Source of the DNA: Faecalibacterium prausnitzii
Lineage (GTDB): Bacteria; Bacillota; Clostridia; Oscillospirales; Ruminococcaceae
Direction of reading: 5' to 3'
DNA length: 64,000 nt
Assembly: GCF_019967995.1 (NCBI RefSeq)
Contig: NZ_CP065377.1
Location: forward strand, 1,612,001 to 1,676,000
Shown in pieces: positions 23,843-33,707 of this stretch. How positions within the stretch are numbered: the first letter of the stretch is position 1; each line of letters opens with the position of its first letter. The notes under the pieces are model-generated. The model worked only from the letters and a program-made list of their open reading frames with translations, ran no database searches and was not told the origin of the DNA. The position numbers were made by a program, and so were the translations under genes.

Positions 23843-24572
23843 CGGCCACCGCCGCAGGGAGCAGCCGCCAAAGCCATCGAAGCAGGCGCTCCCGTCTGGG
23901 CGGCAGCCCCGTTTGAAGCGATTCCGGGAAGACCGCTTCGCAGCAGATGGAATCGCAATAGCGGCCCTGCCCCCGCCATGCTTTGTAGCGGATGCCGTTC
24001 CACTCAAACTCCGGATACATCCCGCCTTTTGTGATGCGCAGGGGGCTTCCCTGCGCTTCGGCATAGCGCTGCAGCGCTTCTGCAAAGTCCTCTGGGGTAT
24101 TGATGGACTGTTCCGATACAATGTAAAAGCGCTTTTTCTGTTCGTTTTCTGCCACCGTGCGGTAATCCTTGAGCCAGCCGGTGAAGAATCCGCCCGGCTC
24201 CTGCGGGTCCTGCATCCGTTTCAGGCAGTCGTCCACATCCAGCTGCTCCATCCGGGGTGCCTGCCGGGTCAGCTCCGCGCAAAAGCGGATCGCACCCGCC
24301 AGCCGGAAGGCCTGTTGTTCCAGCACTGCCTGCTGTGCCTGGATTGCTTCGGCCAGCGGCTGTTCTCCACGGAGAACGCTTTGAATGGTGGGCAGCGGCA
24401 GATTCAGCATCCGAAGCATCCGGATCAGTTTCAGAGTCCGGACATCTTCGGCGGTATAATCCCGGTAGGCATTGCTCCGGTTGCGGGCAGGCGTCAGCAG
24501 CCCTTCTTTTTCGTAAAAGCGGATGTTGGGGCTGGAGACCCCGCTCTGTTCCGAAGCCTGTTTGATGTTCAT
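23802..24572 (-). CDS. MerR-family regulator with C-terminal membrane helix
   Basis: A 256-residue protein whose first ~70 residues are a MerR winged helix (NIKQASEQSGVSSPNIRFYEKEGLL), followed by a helical coiled-coil dimer region. The middle (about 115-215) is an unassigned sensor domain. The C-terminus has a hydrophobic helix (about 228-252), so the regulator is probably membrane-attached. ATG start with GGAGGTGAAG upstream; the frame is open further but unsupported. It converges on, and overlaps, the deacetylase gene. Confidence 0.8.
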   Translation of the reverse strand: MNIKQASEQSGVSSPNIRFYEKEGLLTPARNRSNAYRDYTAEDVRTLKLIRMLRMLNLPLPTIQSVLRGEQPLAEAIQAQQAVLEQQAFRLAGAIRFCAELTRQAPRMEQLDVDDCLKRMQDPQEPGGFFTGWLKDYRTVAENEQKKRFYIVSEQSINTPEDFAEALQRYAEAQGSPLRITKGGMYPEFEWNGIRYKAWRGQGRYCDSICCEAVFPESLQTGLPPRRERLLRWLWRLLPAAVAAMVLAALALRGRM

Positions 24573-24643
24573 TTGCTTCACCTCCGTCCTTACACTACAC
24601 CATAAAGTCGGTGGAAGGTCAAGTATTTTCCCAAAAATAGCGC

Positions 24644-24688
24644 AAAAATGCCCCGGCGGGCACAAAACCTGCCGGGGCACTGTTTTTT
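24644..24688. terminator. Bidirectional terminator
   Basis: TGCCCCGGC pairs with GCCGGGGCA, with T runs on both strands. It sits ten bases past the aminopeptidase stop. Confidence 0.82.
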
Positions 24689-24697
24689 TAATGGCGC

Positions 24698-26098
24698 TTA
24701 CTGTGCGTTGTTGAAGAGGCTGAAGGCGCGATATGCCATGTACAGGTCACTCTTGTGGATGACCTCGAAGGGAGAGTGCATGGACAGCACAGGCACACCG
24801 ATGTCCAGCACAGGGATGCCGCGGTTGGCCACATACTTGGCAATGGTGCCGCCGCCGCCCAGGTCCAGACGGCCCAGCTCACCGATCTGCCATGCCACGT
24901 TGCCCTTGTCGAGCATCCGGGTGATATCGCTGACCAGCTCTGCGCAGGCATCGCTTGCGGAGCCCTTGCTGCCGCCGCCGGTGTACTTGAAGATTGCCAC
25001 ACCACGGCCTGCATAGGTGCCGTTCATCGGCTCGAAGGCGCTGGCCCAGGACGGGTCGTAGGCAGCGGTGACGTCTGCGGACAGGCAGACGCTGTTGCGG
25101 AAGGCCAGGATGTCGTCCTGACCGGCAGTGCGGCACAGCTCCTGCATGAAGTGGAAGGCATACATGCTCTGCATACCGGTCACACCATCGGAACCGATCT
25201 CTTCCTTATCGGTGAGGACGCAGACAGTGGTGTAGGTCGGGGCCTTGGTCTCGATCTCAGCCATCAGTGCGGGGTAAGCGTCCACACGGTCATCGTGGCC
25301 GTAGCCGCCCACCATGGAGCGGTCAAAACCGACGTCACGGCACTTGTAAGCCGGGGTGATCTCGATCTCGGCCCGCATGAACTCCTTCTCGGTGATGCCG
25401 TACTTCTCGTGGAGGAGGATCATGGTGTTCAGCTTGACGGCTTCCTTGACCTCCTCATCCTCCACAGCATCGGAACCGATGAGGATGTTCAGCTCCTCAG
25501 CCTTGATGCCGTCCTTCAGGGTGCGGGTGTTCTGCTCGGCGCTCAGATGGGGCAGCAGGTCGGTGATGCAGAAGACGGGGTCGCCCTCGTCCTCGCCGAC
25601 GCGGACGGTGACGGTGGTGCCGTCGTCGCGGGTGAAGACGCCGTGGATAGACAGCGGCATGGTGCCCCACTGATACTTGCGGATGCCGCCGTAGTAGTGA
25701 GTCTTGAAGTAGCTCAGGTGGTCGGACTCATACAGCGGGGTCGGGCGCAGGTCCAGACGGGGGCTGTCGGTATGTGCGATGACCAGACGGAAGCCGTCCT
25801 CAAAGCTGCGGGTGCCGATGGTGGACGCCACGACGGCCTTCTTGAACTGGACGAAGTAGACCTTATCGCCGGGCTGGTAGGTCTTTTTGGGGTCGAACTC
25901 CACGTAGCCGGCATCCTTGAGCATCTGCTCGCTCTCGGCGGCGACTTCGCGCTCGGTCTTGCCGTCGTCGAGGAACTTCTTGTAGCCCTCGGCAAAAGCG
26001 TGTGCCTTCTGCTTGACGTCTGCATCCTTGTCGGCGACGTAAGCAGGCTTATAGAGCAGCTTTTCGGCCAGCTGCTGGGTCGGAGTTTTTTCTGCCAT
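24698..26098 (-). CDS. M18-family aminopeptidase
   Basis: A 466-residue zinc aminopeptidase of the M18 (aminopeptidase I) family, cytoplasmic, trimming N-terminal residues of peptides. Metal and catalytic motifs include AHTDSPRLDL near 90-100, a DEEVKEA region, TDKEEIGSDGVTG (near 300) and the C-terminal SMHSPFEVIHKSD with a metal His. The start MAEKTPTQ has AGGAGA upstream; an upstream ATG at 26143 would add 15 residues. It ends a run of genes that starts with DUF951 and prfA. Confidence 0.92.
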   Translation of the reverse strand: MAEKTPTQQLAEKLLYKPAYVADKDADVKQKAHAFAEGYKKFLDDGKTEREVAAESEQMLKDAGYVEFDPKKTYQPGDKVYFVQFKKAVVASTIGTRSFEDGFRLVIAHTDSPRLDLRPTPLYESDHLSYFKTHYYGGIRKYQWGTMPLSIHGVFTRDDGTTVTVRVGEDEGDPVFCITDLLPHLSAEQNTRTLKDGIKAEELNILIGSDAVEDEEVKEAVKLNTMILLHEKYGITEKEFMRAEIEITPAYKCRDVGFDRSMVGGYGHDDRVDAYPALMAEIETKAPTYTTVCVLTDKEEIGSDGVTGMQSMYAFHFMQELCRTAGQDDILAFRNSVCLSADVTAAYDPSWASAFEPMNGTYAGRGVAIFKYTGGGSKGSASDACAELVSDITRMLDKGNVAWQIGELGRLDLGGGGTIAKYVANRGIPVLDIGVPVLSMHSPFEVIHKSDLYMAYRAFSLFNNAQ

Positions 26099-26167
26099 AG
26101 AATTTCTCCTGCCTTTCTGTTTCCATATTCCTAAATATTTCAAACCGGGAGGCCCGGTTCAAGCGGA

Positions 26168-26737
26168 TCAAGTGCCATACAAGTTCTGATACACTGCATA
26201 GCAGGCGGTGATCTTTTCCACGTAGTGGTGCATCTGGTTGTAGGGAAACCCCTGCAGCGTGATGCCGTCGGCGGAGTGTTCTTCCTTTTGCAGCAACGCA
26301 TCCACCGTGCCCCAGCCGCTGTGGTAGGCCGCAGCCGCTGTGGCGACATCGCCGCCGTAGCGCTCCATGCAGAGATGGAGGTAGTAGCAGCCGAACCGCA
26401 GGCTGACGGCGGGGTCATACAGATCCCCGAAGGTGACGTTTTCCCCTTCCGCGATCTTGCTGCGCAGCCAGAGGAAGGTTTCCTCGGTCATCTGCATCAG
26501 GCCGCGGGCCTCGACGCTGGATGTAGCATCCGGGTCAAAGCCGCTCTCCGTCCGGACGAAGGAGTAGACCAGCAGCGGGTCGAGGTCGTACTCGGCGGCA
26601 TACTGCTCCACAAGGGCGGAATATTTGCAGGGATAGAGCGTTTTTTCCACCCGCGTCCGCACCGGCGGCAGGCAGAGGATGCCCAGCGTCACCAGAAACA
26701 CCAGAACGAAGCCGTTCAAAAATCTCTTCGCATTCAA
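26168..26737 (-). CDS. Membrane-anchored lytic transglycosylase (SLT domain)
   Basis: A lytic transglycosylase of about 189 residues that cleaves peptidoglycan. It has an N-terminal membrane helix (FVLVFLVTLGILCL) and a C-terminal SLT domain with catalytic Glu in VRTESGFDP, then GLMQMTEET and AAYHSGWG motifs. I prefer the TTG start that overlaps the coaE stop, which couples translation. Another TTG at 26791 would add 18 residues. No good ribosome-binding site is visible for either. Confidence 0.82.
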   Translation of the reverse strand: MNAKRFLNGFVLVFLVTLGILCLPPVRTRVEKTLYPCKYSALVEQYAAEYDLDPLLVYSFVRTESGFDPDATSSVEARGLMQMTEETFLWLRSKIAEGENVTFGDLYDPAVSLRFGCYYLHLCMERYGGDVATAAAAYHSGWGTVDALLQKEEHSADGITLQGFPYNQMHHYVEKITACYAVYQNLYGT

Positions 26738-27363
26738 ACCGAGGGTCGCGCACCACCTTTCGTGCCGCCTTCCGCCAGCAGCTGCTCGCAAAGCGCGTTC
26801 GCAGCTGCTTCCAGTGCGGCAAGGTCTGCGTCGTTGCGCAGAACGTAATCGGCGCGGGCCAGCAGGGCTTCTTCGGGCGTCTGGGCGTTCAGGCGGCGCG
26901 CTGCCATTTCGGGCGCGATGCCGTCCCGCTTTGCGATGCGGGCCACGCTCGTTTCAAATGGAGCCGTCACCACAGCCAGACGGTCGCACTCGGCTTCGGC
27001 CTCTGTCCCGACGATGACCGCACCATCCAGCACAAAGAGCGAAGCCCCTGCCTCCTCGGCGGCGTGTTTTGCCAGCCGGATGCGGCGGACGATCTCCGGG
27101 TGGGTGATGGCATCCAGCGCCGCTTTGCCATCCGGCGATGCAAAGGCACGGTCTGCCAGCAGGCGGCGGTCCAGCGAGCCGTCCGCCCGGAGGATGTCTG
27201 CCCCGAATCGCCGGGCCAGCACCGGCAGCAGCGGCGAAGACGGCAGCAGCATCTCCCGCGAGATCTGGTCTGCGTCGGCCAGCGGGACCCCATGGGCCGA
27301 AAACACCGCGGTCACGGTGGATTTTCCGCAGCCGCTGCGGCCCGTGATGCCAAGCGTGATCAT
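26734..27363 (-). CDS. coaE: Dephospho-CoA kinase
   Basis: A 209-residue kinase performing the last step of coenzyme A synthesis. The P-loop GRSGCGKST is at residues 8-16, and the CoA-domain segments (ADADQISREM, LDGAVIVGTEAEAECD) fit the family. Its start overlaps the stop of the upstream sua5 gene by four bases. Confidence 0.93.
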   Translation of the reverse strand: MITLGITGRSGCGKSTVTAVFSAHGVPLADADQISREMLLPSSPLLPVLARRFGADILRADGSLDRRLLADRAFASPDGKAALDAITHPEIVRRIRLAKHAAEEAGASLFVLDGAVIVGTEAEAECDRLAVVTAPFETSVARIAKRDGIAPEMAARRLNAQTPEEALLARADYVLRNDADLAALEAAANALCEQLLAEGGTKGGARPSV

Positions 27364-28394
27364 AGCGTGATCACCCGGAAAGCCGCCGCCCGGATGAGGC
27401 GGTTGTACACCGCCATGGACAGGCCGTCTTTCTGCGGGCAGCGGGCATAGACGACGCCGTCGCCCTGCTCATCCAGTGCGCGGAGGCTGCGGAAGATGTG
27501 CTTTGCCTGGTCGGCACCATCGCCCTCGCGGCCATACTCCACACAGGGCACACCGAGTTTTTCGGCCTCGCCCGTGAAGCAGAGGCAGCTGGGATTCTGG
27601 TCCATGTGGGCCTCCACGTAAGCCTTGAACTGCTCAAAGGTGCCGTCCAGCAGGGTGACATCCGCCTTGGGGGCGTAGTGCTTATACTTCATGCCGGGGC
27701 TGCGGACGACCGCGCCCTCCGGGAGCTTTTCGAGGATGGCCTTGGAGACTTCGACCTCTTCGCCGAGGGCGCGTTCCAGGTCTTCCAATGTAATGTGGCC
27801 GGGGCGGAAGAGGGTGGGCCTATCGCCCACGACCGACACGACCGTAGACTCCACGCCCCAGTCGCACTCGCCGCCGTCCAGAATCAGGGGCAAACGGCCG
27901 TTCATATCGGTGAAGACGTCCTGTGCGTTGGTGGGGCTGGGTTTGCCGGACAGGTTGGCCGAAGGGGCCGCAAAGGCGCAGCCGCTGGCCTCGATGACCG
28001 CACGGGCCACGGGGTGGCTGGGCATCCGGATGCCGACGGTGTCCAGACCGGCGCAGCACTCCGCCGCCACCTCCGGGCCGCGCGGCATGATGATGGTCAG
28101 CGGGCCGGGGCAGAACGCCGCCATGAGCAGCTGTGCCCGCTCCGGCACCTCGCTGACGAGGCCGGGCAGCATCTCCGGGCCGGTGATGTGGACGATCAGG
28201 GGGTTATCCTGCGGGCGGCCCTTGGCCACAAAGATTTTTGCCACAGCTTCCCCATTGCGGGCATCGGCTGCGATGCCGTAGACCGTCTCCGTGGGCAGGG
28301 CCACCAGCTCGCCGCGCCGCAGCAACGCAGCCGCTTTCGCGATGCCCTCGCCCTTGGCGGGTAGTATCTCAGTTTTCATTTCCATGCGAATCAT
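27360..28394 (-). CDS. Threonylcarbamoyl-AMP synthase (Sua5 type)
   Basis: A 344-residue enzyme making threonylcarbamoyl-AMP for the t6A37 modification of ANN-decoding tRNAs. The N-terminal YrdC domain (about 15-215) has KGRPQDNPL and PSANLSGKPSPT motifs, and a C-terminal Sua5 domain follows. Length matches Sua5/YwlC rather than short TsaC. It lies between prfA and coaE. The start region is weakly supported: ATG at 28394 or one of two more within six codons. Confidence 0.92.
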   Translation of the reverse strand: MIRMEMKTEILPAKGEGIAKAAALLRRGELVALPTETVYGIAADARNGEAVAKIFVAKGRPQDNPLIVHITGPEMLPGLVSEVPERAQLLMAAFCPGPLTIIMPRGPEVAAECCAGLDTVGIRMPSHPVARAVIEASGCAFAAPSANLSGKPSPTNAQDVFTDMNGRLPLILDGGECDWGVESTVVSVVGDRPTLFRPGHITLEDLERALGEEVEVSKAILEKLPEGAVVRSPGMKYKHYAPKADVTLLDGTFEQFKAYVEAHMDQNPSCLCFTGEAEKLGVPCVEYGREGDGADQAKHIFRSLRALDEQGDGVVYARCPQKDGLSMAVYNRLIRAAAFRVITL

Positions 28395-28443
28395 CGTTCT
28401 TTCTATCTGTAAAGTATATATTCTTTACACCATTTCGGGTGCA

Positions 28444-29538
<1,095 letters not shown>

Positions 29539-29583
29539 ACTTGTGCAGTTCTCCTTATCGTTCTCATGGGATGTAACGGTTCG

Positions 29584-29775
29584 TCACTCGGCGGCACCGG
29601 GCTTCTGGACCTTTTTGATGTTTTTTTCGATCCTTGCGCGGGGCAGCATGACCTCGCGGCCGCAGCCCGTGCAGCGGATCTTGAAATCCATGCCCACCCG
29701 CAGCACCTCGAAGCTGGACGCTCCGCAGGGGTGCTTTTTGCGGGTGAGGATGGTATCTCCAACTGCGATATCCAT
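29584..29775 (-). CDS. DUF951 family protein
   Basis: A 63-residue protein (MDIAVGDTILTRKKHPCG...) with Cys at HPCGAS and a CTGCGREV pair, the conserved core of DUF951. The Cys set suggests zinc binding and an OB-like fold; its function is unknown. It is the first gene of the prfA cluster and follows GGAGGGAG. The frame extends upstream but has no support there. Confidence 0.85.
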   Translation of the reverse strand: MDIAVGDTILTRKKHPCGASSFEVLRVGMDFKIRCTGCGREVMLPRARIEKNIKKVQKPGAAE

Positions 29776-29863
29776 GAACAGCTCTCCCTCCTGCCTGTGC
29801 CCTCCGGCACAGGCCCGTATCGCGGCCCGCACCGATTTTGCACCGGCCGCCGCATACAGATAT

Positions 29864-29892
29864 AGTATAATCCAAACTCGTATAAAATGCAA
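29864..29892 (-). promoter_or_regulatory. Promoter of the DUF951-prfA cluster
   Basis: TTGCAT (29887-29892) and TATACT (29864-29869) with a 17-base spacer. The start would be about 80 bases upstream of DUF951, divergent from the S1-domain gene. Confidence 0.65.
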
Positions 29893-29974
29893 TTGTCAGC
29901 GCATATGGTTTTACTGCCGCCGGGCAAAACGGCGGGTGCGCAAGGCAAAAACAGCACAGAAAGAGGAATGAAGA

Positions 29975-30910
29975 ATGATGCAGACTTATCGTACCGAAGG
30001 AAATTACCGCAGTGCAGACCAGCTTTCGGCTGCGGAGCTGCGGGCGGCCATGGCCAGCCGCGAAATTTTGCAGAGCACTGCACTGGCGTTCGACACGGCC
30101 CGCCAGCTGCGGTTCGAACTGGGCGGGGTGCGGGCCGTGATGCCCTTTGAGCAGTGTGCCGACGGAGCCGAGACGGGCAGTGTGCGGGACATTGCCGTGC
30201 TCACGCGGGTGGGGCGGCCCACCTGTTTCGTCATCGAAGAGCTGGGCACCGATGAGGCCTGCCAGCCCTGCTACCGGCTCTCCCGCGCCGAGGCGCAGCG
30301 GATGTGCAAGGCAGATTACCTCGACACCCTCCGCCCCGGCGACATCCTGCCCTGCACCGTGACCCACATCGAACCGTTCGGAGCTTTCTGCGACGTAGGA
30401 TGCGGCATCAGCGCTCTGCTCCCCATCGACTGCATGTCGGTCAGCCGCATCTCCTCCCCCGCCGACCGGGTCAGCGTGGGGCAGCAGATCCTGTGCGTCA
30501 TCAAGAGCCGGGATGTGCAGGGGCGGTTCGTCCTGACCATCCGGGAGCTGCTGGGCACCTGGGCCGAGAACGCCGCCGGTTTTACCGTGGGCGAAACGGT
30601 GGTGGGCATCGTGCGCAGCGTGGAAGAATACGGAACCTTCATCGAGATCGCGCCGAATCTGGCCGGGCTGGCCGAGAGCTGCCAGGATCTTCACCCCGGC
30701 CAGGCTGTGAGTGTTTACATCAAGAACATCCTGCCGGAGAAAATGAAGATCAAACTCGTCATCGTAAACCACAGCCTCGGCCAGAGCCACCGGTTCGAGC
30801 TGCATTATTTCATCACCGAAGGCCACCTGGACCACTGGCTCTACTCCACGCCCGACAGCCCCAAGCGGATCGAGACCGATTTTTCGGTTGCGGCTTGCAA
30901 TCCGGCGTAA
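29975..30910 (+). CDS. S1 RNA-binding domain protein
   Basis: A 311-residue protein with an N-terminal region of unclear fold (about 1-120) and two S1-type OB domains (about 122-190 and 205-275), each with the FGAFCDVG / YGTFIEIA signature. It resembles short clostridial S1-like proteins and may bind mRNA or the 30S subunit; it is not a full-length ribosomal protein S1. The start is ATG-ATG after AAGAGGAATG. The promoter of the next gene is inside its 3' end. Confidence 0.8.
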   Translation: MMQTYRTEGNYRSADQLSAAELRAAMASREILQSTALAFDTARQLRFELGGVRAVMPFEQCADGAETGSVRDIAVLTRVGRPTCFVIEELGTDEACQPCYRLSRAEAQRMCKADYLDTLRPGDILPCTVTHIEPFGAFCDVGCGISALLPIDCMSVSRISSPADRVSVGQQILCVIKSRDVQGRFVLTIRELLGTWAENAAGFTVGETVVGIVRSVEEYGTFIEIAPNLAGLAESCQDLHPGQAVSVYIKNILPEKMKIKLVIVNHSLGQSHRFELHYFITEGHLDHWLYSTPDSPKRIETDFSVAACNPA

Positions 30911-30923
30911 AACCCTTTATACT
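30895..30923 (+). promoter_or_regulatory. Promoter of the DUF4364 gene
   Basis: TTGCAA (30895-30900) and TATACT (30918-30923) with an ideal 17-base spacer. The -35 box lies within the last codons of the S1-domain gene. Confidence 0.65.
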
Positions 30924-30977
30924 ATAAAGAGAAGATGATTTTTCGCAATCTGAAACTTGAGGGGGATGTGCAGAACG

Positions 30978-31529
30978 ATGGCCGCTAACGATGCTTTTAC
31001 CGCCGGTGTCCGCCCCGGCGGGCTGACCGACAGCACCGAGATCCGGTTGCTGCTGTGTTATCTCGTGAAGAATGCCGGGCCGATCACCCGCACGGAGATT
31101 GAAAACGCCCTGATGGAGGAAGCGCTGGTCAATTATTTTGAGATCGGCTCCTGCCTGGATGACATCACCCAGCAAAAGCTGGTCACGCTGACCGATGGGC
31201 GCTACACCATCACCGAAAAAGGGCGCAAGGTCGCGCAGGAGCTGGCCTATGACCTGCCCCGCAGTGTGCGGGAGCGCGCCGTAGCCGCCGTGCTGCGCAG
31301 CCAGACCTGGGCCCGCAAGGAGGCACAGTATGCGGCCCGCATCACCGAAAAGCCGGACGGTCACTGCACCATCCGCTGCACCATCAAAGCGTTGGATCAG
31401 GAGCTGTTCTGCCTGAACATCGGCACCCCCGACCGGCTCAGCGCCGACCTCGTGAAAAAGCAGTTCATCCTCAAGGGCAACGAGATCTACCAGATGCTCA
31501 TCACCAAGCTCACCGAAGAGACGAACTGA
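30978..31529 (+). CDS. DUF4364 family protein
   Basis: A 183-residue protein with an N-terminal winged-helix-like part (LLCYLVKNAGPITRTEIENALME, then a strand wing LTDGRYTITEKGRKVA). DUF4364 proteins are common in clostridia and are suspected DNA-binding regulators; no target is known. The ATG at 30978 is 12 bases past GAGGGGG. Two upstream ATGs are too close to that site or lack one. Confidence 0.8.
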   Translation: MAANDAFTAGVRPGGLTDSTEIRLLLCYLVKNAGPITRTEIENALMEEALVNYFEIGSCLDDITQQKLVTLTDGRYTITEKGRKVAQELAYDLPRSVRERAVAAVLRSQTWARKEAQYAARITEKPDGHCTIRCTIKALDQELFCLNIGTPDRLSADLVKKQFILKGNEIYQMLITKLTEETN

Positions 31530-31540
31530 CCCCTGCAAAC

Positions 31541-31585
31541 AAAAATCGCCGCCGTTCCGGGAAGACCGGAAGGCGGCGATTTTTC
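31541..31585. terminator. Bidirectional terminator between convergent units
   Basis: AAATCGCCGCC pairs with GGCGGCGATTT, and A/T runs flank both sides. It ends both the DUF4364 gene and the ten-gene selenium/molybdenum operon. Confidence 0.9.
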
Positions 31586-31602
31586 TTTTGCTCGTTCTTT
31601 CG

Positions 31603-32418
31603 TTATTTCCAAAGCTCAGCAGCCACCAGCTCCAGCACACTGCCCGCGATGCAGCGGGCCTTGTCGGAGATGAGGAAACAGTTTTCCAGCTCCTCGCGGC
31701 GGGGATCTACATCGGCCACCTTGAAGCCCTTCGGCACCGGGTAGCCATCCCGCAGAAGACCCCGCAGGATGCCGGAGATCTGCGTCGTGACGGGGACGGT
31801 CTCCCCTTCCGGCGTTTCAAGCAGGGCGATGGTCTCGCCAGCCTCCACAAAATCTGCGATGGCGCGGCGATTCCGGAACACACCGGCGGCGGGCGAATGG
31901 ATGACCCGCTCGGCCCCATAGCCGCCGATGACGCCCGGCACACCAGAGTTCGGCGCAGCAGAGCCTGCCCGGATGATGCGGCCCAGTTTGTGGCCGCGCT
32001 TGGTCTCCACCACCACGTCCACATCCTGCCCGGCCACAAAGCCGGGGCCGAGGGCAATGGTCAGCGGAGCCATATCCCGCGTGGTTCCGAGATTTTTCTT
32101 GGCAATGATGGCATCCACCAGCACGGCAGGCTTTGCCGCAGCCAGGCAGCTGCCCTTCGGGTCCACCAAAACCGGGACGGCGTTCTGCGCCCAGACGGCG
32201 TCGACTTCGGCCAGCGAAGCCACCCGCACGGCCCGCAGGCCCTCCACCGTGGTCTCGCCCTCATAGACCGCCTCACACAGGGACACCTGACGGCGGATGG
32301 CGGCGGGGTGCTCTGCTTCCAGCACCAGCACCCGCAGCCCGGCAGACCAGAGCCGGTGGATGGTGCCGGTGGCAAGGTCTCCGCCGCCCCGCACCACGAT
32401 CCGTTTTTCCTGTTTCAT
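31603..32418 (-). CDS. yqeB: YqeB, selenium-dependent Mo hydroxylase accessory protein
   Basis: A 271-residue protein of the EF2563/YqeB family that occurs with selenium-dependent molybdenum hydroxylases. The N-terminal VVRGGGDLATGTIHRL looks like a nucleotide-binding turn. The middle has an NSGVPGVIGGYGAERVI segment typical of the family. Its biochemical role is not established; it is thought to help make or install the labile Se cofactor. It is the last gene of the operon, four bases after the XdhC-like gene. Confidence 0.88.
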   Translation of the reverse strand: MKQEKRIVVRGGGDLATGTIHRLWSAGLRVLVLEAEHPAAIRRQVSLCEAVYEGETTVEGLRAVRVASLAEVDAVWAQNAVPVLVDPKGSCLAAAKPAVLVDAIIAKKNLGTTRDMAPLTIALGPGFVAGQDVDVVVETKRGHKLGRIIRAGSAAPNSGVPGVIGGYGAERVIHSPAAGVFRNRRAIADFVEAGETIALLETPEGETVPVTTQISGILRGLLRDGYPVPKGFKVADVDPRREELENCFLISDKARCIAGSVLELVAAELWK

Positions 32419-32421
32419 CGT

Positions 32422-33453
32422 TCATTCCTCCGGTTCGATCCGCTGTAAAAAGACCTGCATGGAGCCGCCGCAGGCCGCAATGGCCGCATCATCGCCTGTG
32501 CCGTCGGTGGTGAGATCGGCCAATTGGGCGGGCACTGCCGCCCCGGCCAGCATCTTCCCGGCCAGCTGCTGGATGCGGTATTCCATGATGCCGCCGCCCA
32601 CGCTGCCCACGGCCCTGCCCTCCGGCAGGACCAGCATTTTGGAGCCGACTTCCCGCGGCGTGGAGCCGTGGCGGGACACGATGGTCGCCAGCACCGCAGG
32701 CGTTTGCAGCGCCCGGAATGCTTCCAGAATGGCGGGCGGGAAGCCCTCGGTCAGCGAGCGGGTGCTCTTGACCTGCACGATCTGTGCAAGGATGGAAAGC
32801 GCGATTTCCTCCGCCGTCTTGGCCCCGATGGCAAGGCCGATGGGCGCACGGAGCTGCTCCACCCGCGCCGGGTCCAGCCCGGCTTCGGTCAGCTGACGGC
32901 GCACCAGAGCCGCGCGGCCTCGGCTGCCCATCATACCGACATAGGCGGCGGGCTTTTGCAGAATGGCCGTCAGACACTGGACATCGCAGCTGTGGGCGCG
33001 GGTAACGACCACAAAATAGCATTCTGCCCCACCGGAAACTGCTGCAAGGCCCTCTTCAAAGGGCAGGCAGAGCACCGGGTCAGCCCCGGCCTGCCGCAGC
33101 TGCCCGGCAAATTCCGGGCGGTCCTCTAAGGCACAGACAGGCAGACCCAGCAGCTTTGCCAGCCGCACCACCGATGCCCCCACATGACCGCCGCCGCAGA
33201 CCACCAGACGCGGGGCTGCACCGAACCGCTCGGCAAAAACACGAAGCGCCCCCAATGTCTGCACTCCGCTGGCAGTCACCTGCTGCAGCGCAGGCAGCTG
33301 TGCTTCCAGACACGCCGCCGGATGTTCCGGCCAGACGGGCACACCGCCGCACAACAGCAGCTGCGCCCCTTGCGCCGCGCCCTCCAGCACCGTAGCCAAT
33401 AGGTAATCGCCCGCCTCACGGTTCAAAGCATCACAAAAAGTTCGGGGTTCCAT
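32422..33453 (-). CDS. XdhC-family Mo cofactor maturation protein
   Basis: A 343-residue protein with a Rossmann-like domain (LVVCGGGHVGASVVRLAKLLG, near 105-125) and a second XdhC/CoxI domain (RHGSTPREVGSKMLVLPEG...GSVGGGIMEY). XdhC proteins bind molybdenum cofactor, protect its sulfuration and hand it to the hydroxylase. The start at 33453 has AAAAGGAG upstream; the longer open frame upstream is antisense noise over the desulfurase gene. Confidence 0.88.
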   Translation of the reverse strand: MEPRTFCDALNREAGDYLLATVLEGAAQGAQLLLCGGVPVWPEHPAACLEAQLPALQQVTASGVQTLGALRVFAERFGAAPRLVVCGGGHVGASVVRLAKLLGLPVCALEDRPEFAGQLRQAGADPVLCLPFEEGLAAVSGGAECYFVVVTRAHSCDVQCLTAILQKPAAYVGMMGSRGRAALVRRQLTEAGLDPARVEQLRAPIGLAIGAKTAEEIALSILAQIVQVKSTRSLTEGFPPAILEAFRALQTPAVLATIVSRHGSTPREVGSKMLVLPEGRAVGSVGGGIMEYRIQQLAGKMLAGAAVPAQLADLTTDGTGDDAAIAACGGSMQVFLQRIEPEE

Positions 33454-33475
33454 GCAAGGGTCTCCTTTTTTCAAA

Positions 33476-33706
33476 TCATTGTTCCACCTGCGCAACGGCA
33501 TCGTAGGCGGCAGGGTCAAAGCGCTCCCGCCAGCACTGCCAGTCCTCCGGCAGCATCCGCCACGCCAGACCACACCCGGCGGAAAGCTCCCGCGGCAGCG
33601 GAATGAGCCGGCCGGGGATGTGCTCGGCAAGGCAGCGCTTTTCCCACGCCATGGCATCCACCGTAGCGCGGAACGAAAGCACGATATACGGTCGTTTTGC
33701 TCGCAT
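33476..33706 (-). CDS. DUF3343 putative Se/S carrier protein
   Basis: A 76-residue protein with the RELSAGCGLAWRM core, whose single Cys is the proposed carrier residue. DUF3343 proteins (PF11823) accompany selD/yedF genes. A role as chaperone for activated sulfur or selenium is inferred from that pattern. It begins one base after the desulfurase stop, so is translationally coupled. Confidence 0.8.
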   Translation of the reverse strand: MRAKRPYIVLSFRATVDAMAWEKRCLAEHIPGRLIPLPRELSAGCGLAWRMLPEDWQCWRERFDPAAYDAVAQVEQ

Positions 33707-33707
33707 T

